This document shows, one piece after another, positions 8,254 to 16,048 of a DNA stretch of 33,377 nt. The DNA lies in assembly GCA_017535925.1 (NCBI GenBank), contig JAFXTD010000036.1, positions 1-33,377 of the forward strand. The letters are read 5' to 3'. A model generated the notes under the pieces. It did no database searches and was not told the DNA's origin. It saw only the letters and a list, made by a program, of their open reading frames with translations. The stretch is from Selenomonadaceae bacterium (GTDB lineage: Bacteria > Bacillota > Negativicutes > Selenomonadales > Selenomonadaceae). The position numbers were made by a program, and so were the translations under genes. Each line of letters begins with the position of its first letter. Position 1 is the first letter of the stretch.

Positions 8254-9975
8254 TTATCCGAGCGTTGCAAGATAGTTTTTAATCTCGTCGCCGTCTTCCA
8301 TTTCCATGACTTTGTCGAGGATTTCTTTTGCCTTCGTGAGGGTGATGTTGCGAATGCGTTCTTTGACACGCGGAATGGACGGAGCACTCATCGACAATTC
8401 TTTAATGCCCATAGCCATCAAGATAATTGCCGCGTTCGGGTCGGAAGCCATTTCGCCGCACATGCCTGCCCATTTGCCTTCCTTGTTTGCGGATTCAATC
8501 GTGCGTTTGATAAGGCGAAGGACAGCGGGGTTGAAGTGATTGTAGAGGTAAGAAATTTGAGCGTTGCCTCTGTCGACGGCGAGGGTGTATTGAACGAGGT
8601 CGTTGGTGCCGATTGAGAAGAAGTCAACGTATTTTGCAAGAACCGGAGTCATAACAGCCGCAGCGGGAGTTTCAACCATGATACCGACTTGGACGTTATC
8701 CGAGAATTCTTTGCCTTCGTGAACGAGTTCCATCTTGGCTTCTTCGACGAATTTTTTGGCAGCGAGGAATTCTTGAACGTTGATAACCATCGGGAACATG
8801 ATGGCAGCTTTACCGTAGACACCTGCGCGGAGGATTGCTTTGAGCTGGGGCATAAACAAATCTCTGCGTTGGAGGCTGATACGAATTGCGCGATAGCCGA
8901 GGAACGGATTTTCTTCGACGCCGACTTGGATATAGGGCAACGGTTTATCGCCGCCGATATCCATTGTGCGGATAACGCAGAGACCTTCGCCGTGAGTGAC
9001 GGAGGCGCAATGTTCGACAGCCGCTTTGTATTCTTTGAATTGGTCTTCTTCCTTCGGAACATCGGTTTTGCCCATGAAGACGAATTCGGAACGGAACAAG
9101 CCGACACCCGTTGCGCCGTAATTTTTGACAGCAGCGTCTGCGTCTGCGGGCGAACCGATATTTGCGACGAGCTCAACTTCTTTGCCGTCGAGAGTAATGG
9201 CGGGTTTGTCTTTCAATTCGGCATAGTGAGCTTTGAGTTCTTCCTGCTTCTTAATCTTTTCGTCATAGCTTGCGCGTTCTTCGTCGGAGGGGCGAATCAA
9301 AATTTCACCGGTTTCGCCGTCGAGGATAACGGGGTCACCGTTTGCGATTTGAGCAATGCCGTCACCGACACCGACAACCGTCGGGATAGCGCGAGTCTTC
9401 GCAATGATAACGGCATGAGCGGTTGTGGAGCCGACGCCGAGAATGACGCCCGCGATTTTATCGGTGGGAAGTCCGGCGATAACGGAAGGCTCAATGTCTT
9501 TGCCCGCGACGATAACTTTGCCGACGATTTCGGGGTCTTTAATGCCGAGGAGGAATTTCGCAATGCGTTTGCCGACGTCACGCATATCGACTGCACGACC
9601 GCGGAAGTATTCGTCTTCCATTGCCTCGAAAATTTGCGCTTGGGATTCGTAAGCGTCAATGACAGCTTTGGGAGCCGAACCGCTTACGTCGATTTGTTCC
9701 TCAATCGCGCCGCTCATTGCGGGGTCTTCGACCATCATGCGGTGTGCTTCGAGGATGCCGGCTTGTTCTTTGAGACCTTGCTCGTTGAAACTGTCGATGC
9801 TCTTCTTAAGGTTATCGGCGACTTGCACGAGAGCAGCGGCGGCTTTTTTCTTTTCGGCTTCGGGTTTGCCGGGCTGATATTTTGCGAGATAGCCGTCGAG
9901 GTTTTGTCCTGCAAGAAGGATGTTGCCGACTGCGATACCGGCGATTACGCCTTTGCCTTTAATTTTCTCTGCCAT
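8254..9975 (-). CDS. ptsI: PTS enzyme I (phosphoenolpyruvate-protein phosphotransferase)
   Basis: A 573-residue cytoplasmic enzyme that takes phosphate from PEP and passes it to HPr, the first step of PTS sugar uptake. The N-terminus GKGVIAGIAVGNILL is typical. The phospho-histidine is His187 in GVGSTTAHAVI, a slightly changed form of the usual GG-x-TSH-x-AI. The C-terminal PEP-binding barrel shows FRSEFVFM, IRTMDIGGDKPLPY, GTNDLVQYTLAVDR and GMCGEMASDP with the conserved cysteine. The ATG at 9975 follows GGAGGAG. ptsH lies upstream on the same strand, separated by 157 bases holding a large hairpin (10003-10110). Confidence 0.97.
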   Translation of the reverse strand: MAEKIKGKGVIAGIAVGNILLAGQNLDGYLAKYQPGKPEAEKKKAAAALVQVADNLKKSIDSFNEQGLKEQAGILEAHRMMVEDPAMSGAIEEQIDVSGSAPKAVIDAYESQAQIFEAMEDEYFRGRAVDMRDVGKRIAKFLLGIKDPEIVGKVIVAGKDIEPSVIAGLPTDKIAGVILGVGSTTAHAVIIAKTRAIPTVVGVGDGIAQIANGDPVILDGETGEILIRPSDEERASYDEKIKKQEELKAHYAELKDKPAITLDGKEVELVANIGSPADADAAVKNYGATGVGLFRSEFVFMGKTDVPKEEDQFKEYKAAVEHCASVTHGEGLCVIRTMDIGGDKPLPYIQVGVEENPFLGYRAIRISLQRRDLFMPQLKAILRAGVYGKAAIMFPMVINVQEFLAAKKFVEEAKMELVHEGKEFSDNVQVGIMVETPAAAVMTPVLAKYVDFFSIGTNDLVQYTLAVDRGNAQISYLYNHFNPAVLRLIKRTIESANKEGKWAGMCGEMASDPNAAIILMAMGIKELSMSAPSIPRVKERIRNITLTKAKEILDKVMEMEDGDEIKNYLATLG

Positions 9976-10002
9976 GTTTTCTCCTCCAAAGAGTTACACA
10001 AA

Positions 10003-10110
10003 AGGGGAGGCGGTCTTAGCTGACAGCTGATAGCTTTTAGTTGTTAGAATTTTTTTCCTAATCGCTAACAGCTAACAGCTAACAGCTAACAGCTAAATTC
10101 CTCCTCCCCT
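10003..10110. repeat. long inverted repeat with heptamer array between ptsH and ptsI
   Basis: The outer arms AGGGGAGGCGG (10003-10013) and CCTCCTCCCCT (10100-10110) pair with one mismatch. Inside, degenerate TTAGCTG-type units (10017-10046) face four exact CTAACAG heptamers (10065-10092), giving about 30 further pairs with few mismatches around a loop of about 18 bases. In the ptsH-to-ptsI transcript the closing CCTCCCCT is followed by TTTTGTG, so the structure resembles a leaky terminator or RNA-stability element. A role in setting the HPr to enzyme I ratio is inference. Confidence 0.8.
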
Positions 10111-10132
10111 GAAATTGCAACGGAATAGCGAA

Positions 10133-10399
10133 TCAGTCTTCGCCGAATTTTGCGTCAACGAGAGCCTTGAGTTCTTTAACGGCATCCGCTTCGTCCGGGC
10201 CGTCAGCACAAATCGTAATTTCGGTGCCTTTGACCAAGCCCATGCTCATGATCATGAGGATGCTTTTTGCGTCGACGGTTTTGCCTTTGGCTTTGAGCTG
10301 AACTTTGGATTTGAATTTGGAAGCGGTCTGAACGAAGACCGACGCCGGGCGTGCGTGAATACCGGTTTTGTTTTCAATGGTGGTTGTTGCTTCTGTCAT
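10133..10399 (-). CDS. ptsH: HPr phosphocarrier protein
   Basis: An 88-residue HPr. His15 in GIHARPAS accepts phosphate from enzyme I and hands it to sugar-specific EIIA domains. Ser46 in DAKSILMIMSMG matches the site phosphorylated by HPr kinase in Bacillota, where it controls carbon catabolite repression. I chose ATG 10399 because GGAGAGGG lies just upstream and the length fits the family; the frame stays open further upstream, but without homology. It is followed by ptsI on the same strand. Upstream, cmk ends 137 bases before it; no clear promoter stands out in that gap. Confidence 0.97.
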   Translation of the reverse strand: MTEATTTIENKTGIHARPASVFVQTASKFKSKVQLKAKGKTVDAKSILMIMSMGLVKGTEITICADGPDEADAVKELKALVDAKFGED

Positions 10400-10536
10400 T
10401 AGTGACCCTCTCCTATCTTTGTGCAAATTATTATTAACGGCAGTCACCCTGCGCGGGCAACTTTTGAAAAATTTTATTCGCCGCCCGCTTTTATGTTCCT
10501 GCTTGACGATAAAAAAATTTTCTAAAAATTTTCGTG

Positions 10537-11199
10537 TCAATTTTCTTTGGCGAGCTGCAAAATTTTTTCAACGACTTCCTCAATCGTCAGGCTTGTCGAA
10601 TCCAAAAGCACGGCGTCTTCGGCTTGGGCGAGCGGTGCAATTTCGCGTTCGCTGTCTTGTTTGTCGCGAAGGGAAATTTCTTTTTCAATCTGCGCGAGGT
10701 CGACGGTCAATCCTTTTGCCTTGAGCTCATCGAAACGTCGACGCGCCCGTTCCTCGACAGAAGCCGTCAAAAAAATTTTCAAGTCGGCGTTCGGCAAAAC
10801 TTGTGTCCCGATATCTCGACCGTCCATTATGACTTTGCCAAGCCGAGCCATATCGCGCTGAAGTTCCGTCAATCTTTTGCGAACGATGCCGCTCTTTGCA
10901 ACGTCAGAGGCTCCGCGACTCACTTCGGGCGTTCGAATTTCTTTGGTGACTTCGCGGCCGTCAAGAAAAACTTTCCCCGACTCGTCCAATTTAATGTCAA
11001 CGTTCCGCAAAACTTCAGCCATCAAATCTTCGTTCCGTTCCCAATTTCCAATTCCCAATTCCTCATTGCATTTCAAGGCAACCGCCCGATACATTGCTCC
11101 CGTATCAATATAGGTGTAGCCGAGCCGAGCCGCCACGATTTTTGAAACGGTACTCTTGCCCGCGCCGGCAGGTCCGTCCACAGCAATAATTTTCTTCAT
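10537..11199 (-). CDS. cmk: cytidylate kinase
   Basis: A 220-residue (d)CMP kinase, which makes (d)CDP from ATP and (d)CMP. The P-loop is GPAGAGKST (9-17), followed by YIDTGAMYRAVAL and, further on, MDGRDIGTQVLPNADLKIFLTAS and ARRRFDEL. ATG 11199 is chosen for AAAGGAGAA upstream; it also gives the usual start MKKIIAVDGPAGAGKS. A short low-complexity insert (EELGIGNWERNE) is encoded by three CCAATTC-type heptamers at 11041-11061 and falls in a surface region after the first CMP-binding part. It has its own promoter, facing away from the diguanylate cyclase gene. Confidence 0.95.
   Translation of the reverse strand: MKKIIAVDGPAGAGKSTVSKIVAARLGYTYIDTGAMYRAVALKCNEELGIGNWERNEDLMAEVLRNVDIKLDESGKVFLDGREVTKEIRTPEVSRGASDVAKSGIVRKRLTELQRDMARLGKVIMDGRDIGTQVLPNADLKIFLTASVEERARRRFDELKAKGLTVDLAQIEKEISLRDKQDSEREIAPLAQAEDAVLLDSTSLTIEEVVEKILQLAKEN
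11041..11061 (+). repeat. CCAATTC heptamer array inside cmk
   Basis: Three consecutive seven-base units, CCAATTT, CCAATTC and CCAATTC. They lie within the cmk coding region and encode part of ELGIGNWE on the minus strand. Three heptamers are 21 bases, so the frame is kept. The unit length equals that of the other short arrays in this window. Confidence 0.7.
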
Positions 11200-11227
11200 G
11201 TCAAATTCTCCTTTGGCTTTTGAATTA

Positions 11228-11256
11228 TTTATATCACCGCTGAAAATTTTTTGCAA
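11228..11256 (-). promoter_or_regulatory. cmk promoter
   Basis: On the minus strand there is TTGCAA (11251-11256), a 17-base spacer and TATAAA (11228-11233), with TG one base before the -10 (extended -10). It lies about 30 bases before the cmk start and is back to back with the promoter of the diguanylate cyclase gene. Confidence 0.7.
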
Positions 11257-11263
11257 CGTCGCT

Positions 11264-11292
11264 TTGTTAAGTATAATTTTTCGTGATATAAT
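11264..11292 (+). promoter_or_regulatory. diguanylate cyclase gene promoter
   Basis: TTGTTA (11264-11269), a 17-base spacer and TATAAT (11287-11292), with an extended TGA before the -10. A ribosome site AAGGA (11311-11315) and the ATG at 11324 follow. Only seven bases separate it from the divergent cmk promoter. Confidence 0.75.
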
Positions 11293-11323
11293 CTGCGCAA
11301 AAAATTTTTGAAGGACAACCGGT

Positions 11324-13285
11324 ATGATTACTAAAGTTATTACGCATATCAGCGGTATCAATTTCGAGAAAGCTTTTTTGAAACTCATGGCGACCTGCGC
11401 GGCGGGAATGCTTTTGAATGTTATCGGCATAATCATCGCCAAAAATTTTCATCTGCCGATTTATCTCGACACCATCGGCACAATTTTTATCGCGGTACTC
11501 GGCGGCTACGTACCCGGTATCGCCGTAGGATTTTTCACGAATTTATTCGGTGCTCTGTTCGATTCGGAAGAAATTTATTACGGCTTCGTCAGCATTTTGC
11601 TCGCGATAATTACGGCATTTTTGGCGGGCAAGGGCTACTACGAAAAATTGCCGAAAGTTATTTTAACAATCCCTTTGACGGTTTTTATCACGAGCTTTTT
11701 CGGCACGTTCATTGAGGAAATGTTAAGCTACTCTCTTTCGATAGATGTTAAAAGTGATTTCATCATACATTTTTCCGAAGAACTGCCCGATAAAGCTTTG
11801 GCGATTCTGGTAAGCTTCTTTATGCTGAAATTTATTCCGCCCGACGTCAAAGAAAGATTCAAATTGCTTTGGAAAATGCAAGCACCTCTTTCGCCCGAAA
11901 TGCAAAAGGCGATAAAGACAAAAAACAGCTTCGTCAACTCATTGCGCACGAAATTGCTTTTGGGTTTGATGGCGATTACGCTCTTTGTCACACTTCTTAT
12001 TTCCGCCATAAGCTACAAAACTTATCATGATTCGATGGTCGAAGACAGAGAGAAAATCGCCGACGGAATAGTTTCAATGGCGGTCAACGAGATAGACCCA
12101 AAACGCGTCGACGAATTTTTGGAGAAGGGTTATATGGCGGAAGGTTACTTCGACGTTGAAAAAAAACTTTACAAGATTCGCGCCAGCAATTCCGACGTAA
12201 AATTTTTGTACGTTTATAAAATCATGGAGGACGGTTGCCACGTAGTCTTTGATTTGGATACGGCTACCATTGAGGCGTCGAAGCCCGGCGAAATTGAAGA
12301 ATTCGACCCTTCCTTTGAAGAATATATTCCCGATTTGCTCGCCGGCAGACCTATTCGACCGATTGAAAACAACGACAAATACGGCTACCTGTTGACGATT
12401 TACAAGCCCGTTTACAACAGCGTAGGGCATTGCGTCGCCTACGCCGGCATTGATTTTTCTATGGACATCATAAACGATTACGGCAGAATGTTTATAACCA
12501 AAGTCATTGCACTTTTTTCCGGCGCGGTCATTTTGATTTTCGTGCTCGTCTTGACGTTCGTTGAAAACAATATTATCTTGCCCGTCAACACGATGGCTTA
12601 TTGCGCCCGAAATTTTGCCTACGACAGCGAGGCGGCTCGCAAAAAAAATATCGAACGCATGAGGAACTTGGACATTAAAACCCGTGACGAAATTGAAAAT
12701 CTTTACTCCGCTTTCTTGAAGACGACTTCGGACAGCATGCACTACTTTGAAAATTTCCGCAAGGCAAAAATTGAAGTTGCGGTCATGGATAAATTGGCGC
12801 ACACCGATTCTTTGACGGGTCTCAAAAATAAAACTGCCTACGTCAAGAAAACCGCCGACTTTGATTCCGCCATTGCCGAAGGTCGCGCAGAGTTTTGCAT
12901 AATCATGATTGACGTGAACTATCTTAAGCGCGTCAACGACACCTACGGTCACGAGCGCGGCAACGAATATCTGATTAACGCCGGCAAGCTTGCCTGTTCC
13001 GTTTTCGGCAAAGAAAATGTTTATCGAGTCGGTGGCGATGAATTTGTCGTGGTGCTCGACGGTGAGCTCCTTGCCCGTTGCGAGGAAGATGTATCTGCTC
13101 TGCGAAGTATGATTAAAAAGTTGCAAGCCGATTCGACGCTCCAAGCTTGGGAAAAAGTTTCGGCGGCGGTGGGCGTTGCGTATTATCAATCGGGCGTCGA
13201 TAAATCTGCTGACGAAGTTTTCAAGCGGGCTGATGCCGAGATGTACGCAAACAAATTGGCAATGAAGGCGACGCGGAGGGATTAG
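11324..13285 (+). CDS. membrane diguanylate cyclase with transporter-like N-terminal domain and extracytoplasmic sensor
   Basis: A 653-residue protein. Residues about 20-190 form several hydrophobic helices with YLDTIGTIFIAVLGGYVPG and VGFFTNLFGALF, resembling the membrane domain of ECF-transporter substrate-binding (S) components. A further helix near 205-225 leads to an extracytoplasmic region (about 226-395) that looks like a Cache-type sensor (VKFLYVYKIMEDG, YGYLLTIYKPVYN, GHCVAYAGIDFS). A last helix (about 400-425) and a HAMP-like linker precede the GGDEF domain. RVGGDEFV places GGDEF at 570-574, and MIDVNYLKRVNDTYGHERGN is the metal/GTP-binding helix, so it should make cyclic di-GMP from GTP. 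No RxxD inhibitory site precedes GGDEF. The stop TAG (13283-13285) is part of the first heptamer of a repeat array. Confidence 0.85.
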   Translation: MITKVITHISGINFEKAFLKLMATCAAGMLLNVIGIIIAKNFHLPIYLDTIGTIFIAVLGGYVPGIAVGFFTNLFGALFDSEEIYYGFVSILLAIITAFLAGKGYYEKLPKVILTIPLTVFITSFFGTFIEEMLSYSLSIDVKSDFIIHFSEELPDKALAILVSFFMLKFIPPDVKERFKLLWKMQAPLSPEMQKAIKTKNSFVNSLRTKLLLGLMAITLFVTLLISAISYKTYHDSMVEDREKIADGIVSMAVNEIDPKRVDEFLEKGYMAEGYFDVEKKLYKIRASNSDVKFLYVYKIMEDGCHVVFDLDTATIEASKPGEIEEFDPSFEEYIPDLLAGRPIRPIENNDKYGYLLTIYKPVYNSVGHCVAYAGIDFSMDIINDYGRMFITKVIALFSGAVILIFVLVLTFVENNIILPVNTMAYCARNFAYDSEAARKKNIERMRNLDIKTRDEIENLYSAFLKTTSDSMHYFENFRKAKIEVAVMDKLAHTDSLTGLKNKTAYVKKTADFDSAIAEGRAEFCIIMIDVNYLKRVNDTYGHERGNEYLINAGKLACSVFGKENVYRVGGDEFVVVLDGELLARCEEDVSALRSMIKKLQADSTLQAWEKVSAAVGVAYYQSGVDKSADEVFKRADAEMYANKLAMKATRRD

Positions 13286-13351
13286 CTGTTAGCTGTTAGT
13301 TGTTAGCTGTTAGTGGTTAAAATTCTAATCACTGACCCCTGACCCCTGACC
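13282..13351 (+). repeat. two heptamer arrays after the diguanylate cyclase gene
   Basis: Five TTAGCTG-type units run from 13282 to 13316 (TTAGCTG, TTAGCTG, TTAGTTG, TTAGCTG, TTAGTGG). This is the same sequence family, on the opposite strand, as the array between ptsH and ptsI. A second array, nearly three units of CTGACCC, follows at 13332-13351. The MITE-like element starts seven bases later, and part of the TTAGCTG family resumes after it (13573-13590). Confidence 0.85.
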
Positions 13352-13357
13352 ACTTAT

Positions 13358-13574
13358 TAGGGGTTGTTGGTAAATTCAATCGAGTTGCGATTGAGCGGTT
13401 CAATGACTTTTATTTTTTAAATCTACTTTTCTTTTGCTGCGCCCAAAAGAAAAGTAGCAAAAGAAAAGGGCGATTCTCCGGCGGATGAACATCCTGTTCA
13501 TATCGCCGGCGGCCGTCATCCGTGACGGCCGGGCTTTCGCCAACCGTTGCTTTTTAATTTACCAACAGCCCCTA
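13358..13574. mobile_element. MITE-like element, copy 1
   Basis: A 213-bp non-coding element flanked by TA on both sides. The terminal inverted repeats are GGGGTTGTTGGTAAATT on the left and AATTTACCAACAGCCCC on the right, with one mismatch. Inside are three hairpins: CTTTTCTTTTG/CAAAAGAAAAG, CCGGCGGATGAACA/TGTTCATATCGCCGG with a one-base bulge, and a perfect CGGCCGTCA/TGACGGCCG. A second copy is at 31930-32149. Short inverted ends plus a TA duplication fit a non-autonomous element moved by an IS630/Tc1-type transposase; none is encoded here. With the flanking heptamers it fills the gene-free stretch 13286-13626. Confidence 0.85.
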
Positions 13575-13626
13575 GCTGTTAGTGGTTAGAATAAAATTTT
13601 ATTAGCCTAAAATGGAGTTGTGATTA

Positions 13627-14487
13627 ATGAATTGCGGATTGATAATCCCGACGCTCAACGCGGGCGTGCAATTCCAAAAATTACTTGAGCAAATATCCGC
13701 GCAGACTTTGCCGACGAAAAAATTAATCGTCGATTCGGAATCAACGGACGACACGACTCGGCTTGCAAAAAATTTCGGCGTCGAAGTCTTGACGATACCG
13801 CGAAAAAATTTTAATCACGGAGCAACGAGGCAACTTGCGCTTGAACACCTGCTGAAAAAATTTTCGACGGACGTGATAATTTTTTTGACGCAGGATGTTT
13901 TGCTTCACGACGACGAATCACTTGCAAGGCTTGTAAAAATTTTCGACGAGGATAAATCTGTCGGCATGTCTTACGGTCGGCAACTGCCTCACGAGGGCGC
14001 AACAAACGAGGCGGCGATTTTGCGAGCGTTCAATTATCCGCCCGAAAGTCAACTGCGCTCCTTCGACGACAGAAAAATTTTCGGGCTCAAAACGGCTTTT
14101 GCCTCCAATTCGTTTGCGGCTTATCGCGTCGAGGCTCTGCAAAGTGTCGGCGGCTTTCCGAAAAACGTTCCGCTCTGCGAGGATATGTACGTTGCGGCGA
14201 AGATGTTGCTTGACGGTCGGAAAATTTTTTACGCGGCGGACGCGCAGGTTTATCACAGCCACAATTACACGGCGGCGCAGGAGTTTCGTCGCTACGTTCA
14301 AATCGGAAAATTTCACAAGCAGGAAAGTTGGATTCGCGAAACTTTCGGCTCGGCGGAAGGCGCGGGAAAAAAATTTGTCTTGATGAAACTTTCCATGCTT
14401 GCAAAAAAAAATCCCCTCGATTGCTTCGGAGCAATCTTCAGAGATGCCGCAAAATTTTTCGGCTATCGTCTCGGCAGGCTCTCTTGA
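13627..14487 (+). CDS. family 2 glycosyltransferase, rhamnosyltransferase-like
   Basis: A 286-residue GT-A fold enzyme without membrane segments. LIIPTLNAG starts the nucleotide-sugar domain, VDSESTDDTTRLA is the donor-binding loop and FNHGATRQLALE is a hallmark of the rhamnosyltransferase subgroup (RfbF/WbbL type). FLTQDVLL takes the place of the usual DxD region, and PLCEDMYVAAKMLLDG with HSHNYT are acceptor-side motifs. It probably adds rhamnose to a surface glycan, which fits the dTDP-sugar gene next to it. ATG 13627 follows GGAG by nine bases. It starts just after the MITE-like element and ends in its own terminator, so it is probably a single-gene unit. Confidence 0.85.
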   Translation: MNCGLIIPTLNAGVQFQKLLEQISAQTLPTKKLIVDSESTDDTTRLAKNFGVEVLTIPRKNFNHGATRQLALEHLLKKFSTDVIIFLTQDVLLHDDESLARLVKIFDEDKSVGMSYGRQLPHEGATNEAAILRAFNYPPESQLRSFDDRKIFGLKTAFASNSFAAYRVEALQSVGGFPKNVPLCEDMYVAAKMLLDGRKIFYAADAQVYHSHNYTAAQEFRRYVQIGKFHKQESWIRETFGSAEGAGKKFVLMKLSMLAKKNPLDCFGAIFRDAAKFFGYRLGRLS

Positions 14488-14500
14488 GCCTTATTTTTTT
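14476..14500 (+). terminator. terminator containing the glycosyltransferase stop codon
   Basis: AGGCTC (14476-14481) and GAGCCT (14486-14491) pair perfectly around a four-base loop and are followed by TATTTTTTT. The stop TGA (14485-14487) lies at the loop/right-arm boundary, so the gene and its terminator overlap. Confidence 0.75.
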
Positions 14501-14541
14501 ACGGAGCAGTCTGTCCGAAATATCGCCGGGCTCAAACAAAT

Positions 14542-14570
14542 TTGCGGAAGAGAATTTTTTTTGCTATCAT
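14542..14570 (+). promoter_or_regulatory. rfbB promoter
   Basis: TTGCGG (14542-14547), a 17-base spacer and TATCAT (14565-14570), with an extended TGC before the -10. It lies 26 bases before the rfbB start, right after the terminator of the preceding gene. Confidence 0.65.
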
Positions 14571-14595
14571 GACAAAAAAATTCGGAGGGAACTTT

Positions 14596-15612
14596 ATGAA
14601 AATTATCGTGACGGGCGGCGCGGGCTTTATCGGCGGCAATTTCGTTTACTACGAACTCAAAAACCACGCTGACGAAATCATTTGCCTCGACAAGCTCACT
14701 TATGCCGGCAATCTTGAAACTTTGGCGGAGGCTCAAAAAAATTCCAAGTTCAAATTCGTTCGCGGAGACATCGCCGACCGCGAGGCTGTTTACAAACTTT
14801 TCGAGGAAGTCAAGCCCGATATTGTCGTCAACTTCGCGGCGGAAAGTCACGTCGACCGTTCGATTGAAGAACCCGAACTTTTCTTGCGCACGAACATTAT
14901 CGGCACGAGTGTTTTGCTTGACGCCTGCAAAAAATTCGGAATCAAACGCTTCCATCAAGTTTCGACCGACGAGGTTTACGGCGACTTGCCTCTTGACAGA
15001 CCCGATTTATTTTTCACGGAGACTACAAACTTGCACACCTCCAGCCCGTATTCGGCGAGCAAGGCGGCGGCAGATTTGCTTGTTCAAGCTTATCAACGCA
15101 CTTATCAAATTCCCGCGACAATCAGTCGTTGCTCCAACAATTACGGTCCGTATCACTTCCCCGAAAAATTAATTCCGCTCATGATTATCAACGCGCTTCA
15201 CGAAAAAAAATTGCCCGTCTACGGCAAAGGCATTAACGTCCGCGATTGGCTTTACGTCGAGGATCACTGCGCGGCGATTGATTTGATAATTCGGCGCGGC
15301 ACCGTCGGCGAGGTCTACAACATCGGCGGGCACAACGAACGCACAAATTTGGAAGTCGTCAAAACGATTTTAAAAATTCTGGGCAAGAGCGAGGACTTGA
15401 TTGAATTCGTGACTGACCGCAAAGGACACGACCAACGCTACGCAATCGACCCGACGAAAATTTCAAACGAGTTGGGTTGGACGCCGCAAACGAAATTCGA
15501 CAACGGCATTAAGAAAACCGTTGCTTGGTATCTGGACAATCGCGCTTGGTGGGAAAAAATTATCAGCGGCGAATACAAAAATTATTATGCCAAAATGTAT
15601 GACAACCGCTGA
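14596..15612 (+). CDS. rfbB: dTDP-glucose 4,6-dehydratase
   Basis: A 338-residue NAD-dependent short-chain dehydrogenase that converts dTDP-glucose to dTDP-4-keto-6-deoxyglucose, the second step of dTDP-rhamnose synthesis. TGGAGFIG (6-13) binds NAD, STDEVYGDL supplies the Thr-Asp-Glu active-site set, and Tyr152-x3-Lys156 (SPYSASK) is the catalytic pair. RCSNNYGPY and WLYVEDHC are typical of RmlB. I chose ATG 14596 over earlier in-frame starts because GGAGGGA lies just upstream and the NAD motif then sits at the correct distance. The other dTDP-rhamnose genes (rmlA, C, D) are not in the window. Confidence 0.95.
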   Translation: MKIIVTGGAGFIGGNFVYYELKNHADEIICLDKLTYAGNLETLAEAQKNSKFKFVRGDIADREAVYKLFEEVKPDIVVNFAAESHVDRSIEEPELFLRTNIIGTSVLLDACKKFGIKRFHQVSTDEVYGDLPLDRPDLFFTETTNLHTSSPYSASKAAADLLVQAYQRTYQIPATISRCSNNYGPYHFPEKLIPLMIINALHEKKLPVYGKGINVRDWLYVEDHCAAIDLIIRRGTVGEVYNIGGHNERTNLEVVKTILKILGKSEDLIEFVTDRKGHDQRYAIDPTKISNELGWTPQTKFDNGIKKTVAWYLDNRAWWEKIISGEYKNYYAKMYDNR

Positions 15613-15624
15613 GGAGAAAAGTTT

Positions 15625-16047
15625 ATGCGTTATGTTTATCCTGCGATTTTCACGCCCGACACAGAGTTAGAAAATTATTACGTCGTTGAATTTCCCGATA
15701 TTGAGGTTGCTGTCACTCAAGGTAAAAATTTTTCGGGTGCGTATCACATGGCGGAAGATGTTTTGGGTTTGGCTTTGATGACAATGGAAAATGAGGACGC
15801 GAAAATTCCCAAAGCGACTGACTTGAAAAGTATCGAAGTTGACGACGATAAAATTGTAGGATTGGTTGAGACTGACACTTGCGCTTACAGGAAAATTTTT
15901 GACAAAGAACGTAATCTTCATGAAGCTTGGTACAGCCCTATAACCGAGAGAAAATTTTTTGTAATCAAAAGCAATGATGACGAGGAACTTTGTGAACGAT
16001 TATTGGAACTTCTTTCAAAAGTTTCGGGTGTGAATGTGAGTGATTAG
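15625..16047 (+). CDS. orphan HicB-like protein
   Basis: A 140-residue protein whose first 90 residues match the HicB-like antitoxin fold: YPAIFTPD, YYVVEFPDIEVAVTQG, AEDVLGLALM, then VGLVETDTCAYRK. HicB proteins normally bind a HicA mRNA-cleaving toxin and end in a ribbon-helix-helix or HTH domain that represses their operon. Here the tail (AWYSPITERKFFVIKSNDDE) is not such a domain, and no hicA is present on either side. AGGAG precedes the ATG. It lies 12 bases after rfbB and just before cbiD, so it is probably co-transcribed with rfbB. It may be a domesticated HicB-like protein with another role. Confidence 0.75.
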   Translation: MRYVYPAIFTPDTELENYYVVEFPDIEVAVTQGKNFSGAYHMAEDVLGLALMTMENEDAKIPKATDLKSIEVDDDKIVGLVETDTCAYRKIFDKERNLHEAWYSPITERKFFVIKSNDDEELCERLLELLSKVSGVNVSD

Positions 16048-16048
16048 C

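Noticed and set aside
8689..10023. A 444-codon plus-strand open frame
   Set aside because: It is antisense to ptsI, whose motifs and ribosome site are unambiguous; it has no recognisable domain.
10400..10536. Promoter for ptsH in the gap after cmk
   Set aside because: TTGCCC and AATAAT occur on the minus strand, but the spacing is about 19 bases; a GCGGGC/GCCCGC pair lacks a T-run, so neither a promoter nor a terminator is convincing.
12074..13189. A 371-codon minus-strand open frame
   Set aside because: It is antisense to the GGDEF-protein gene and an effect of its codon usage.
13282..13351. Possible CRISPR-like array
   Set aside because: The units are seven bases with no unique spacers, and no cas gene is near; these are simple heptamer tandem repeats.
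13428..13460. A/T-rich hairpin as an independent terminator for the diguanylate cyclase gene
   Set aside because: The same hairpin is present in the second MITE-like copy, so it is an internal part of that element and lacks a following T-run.
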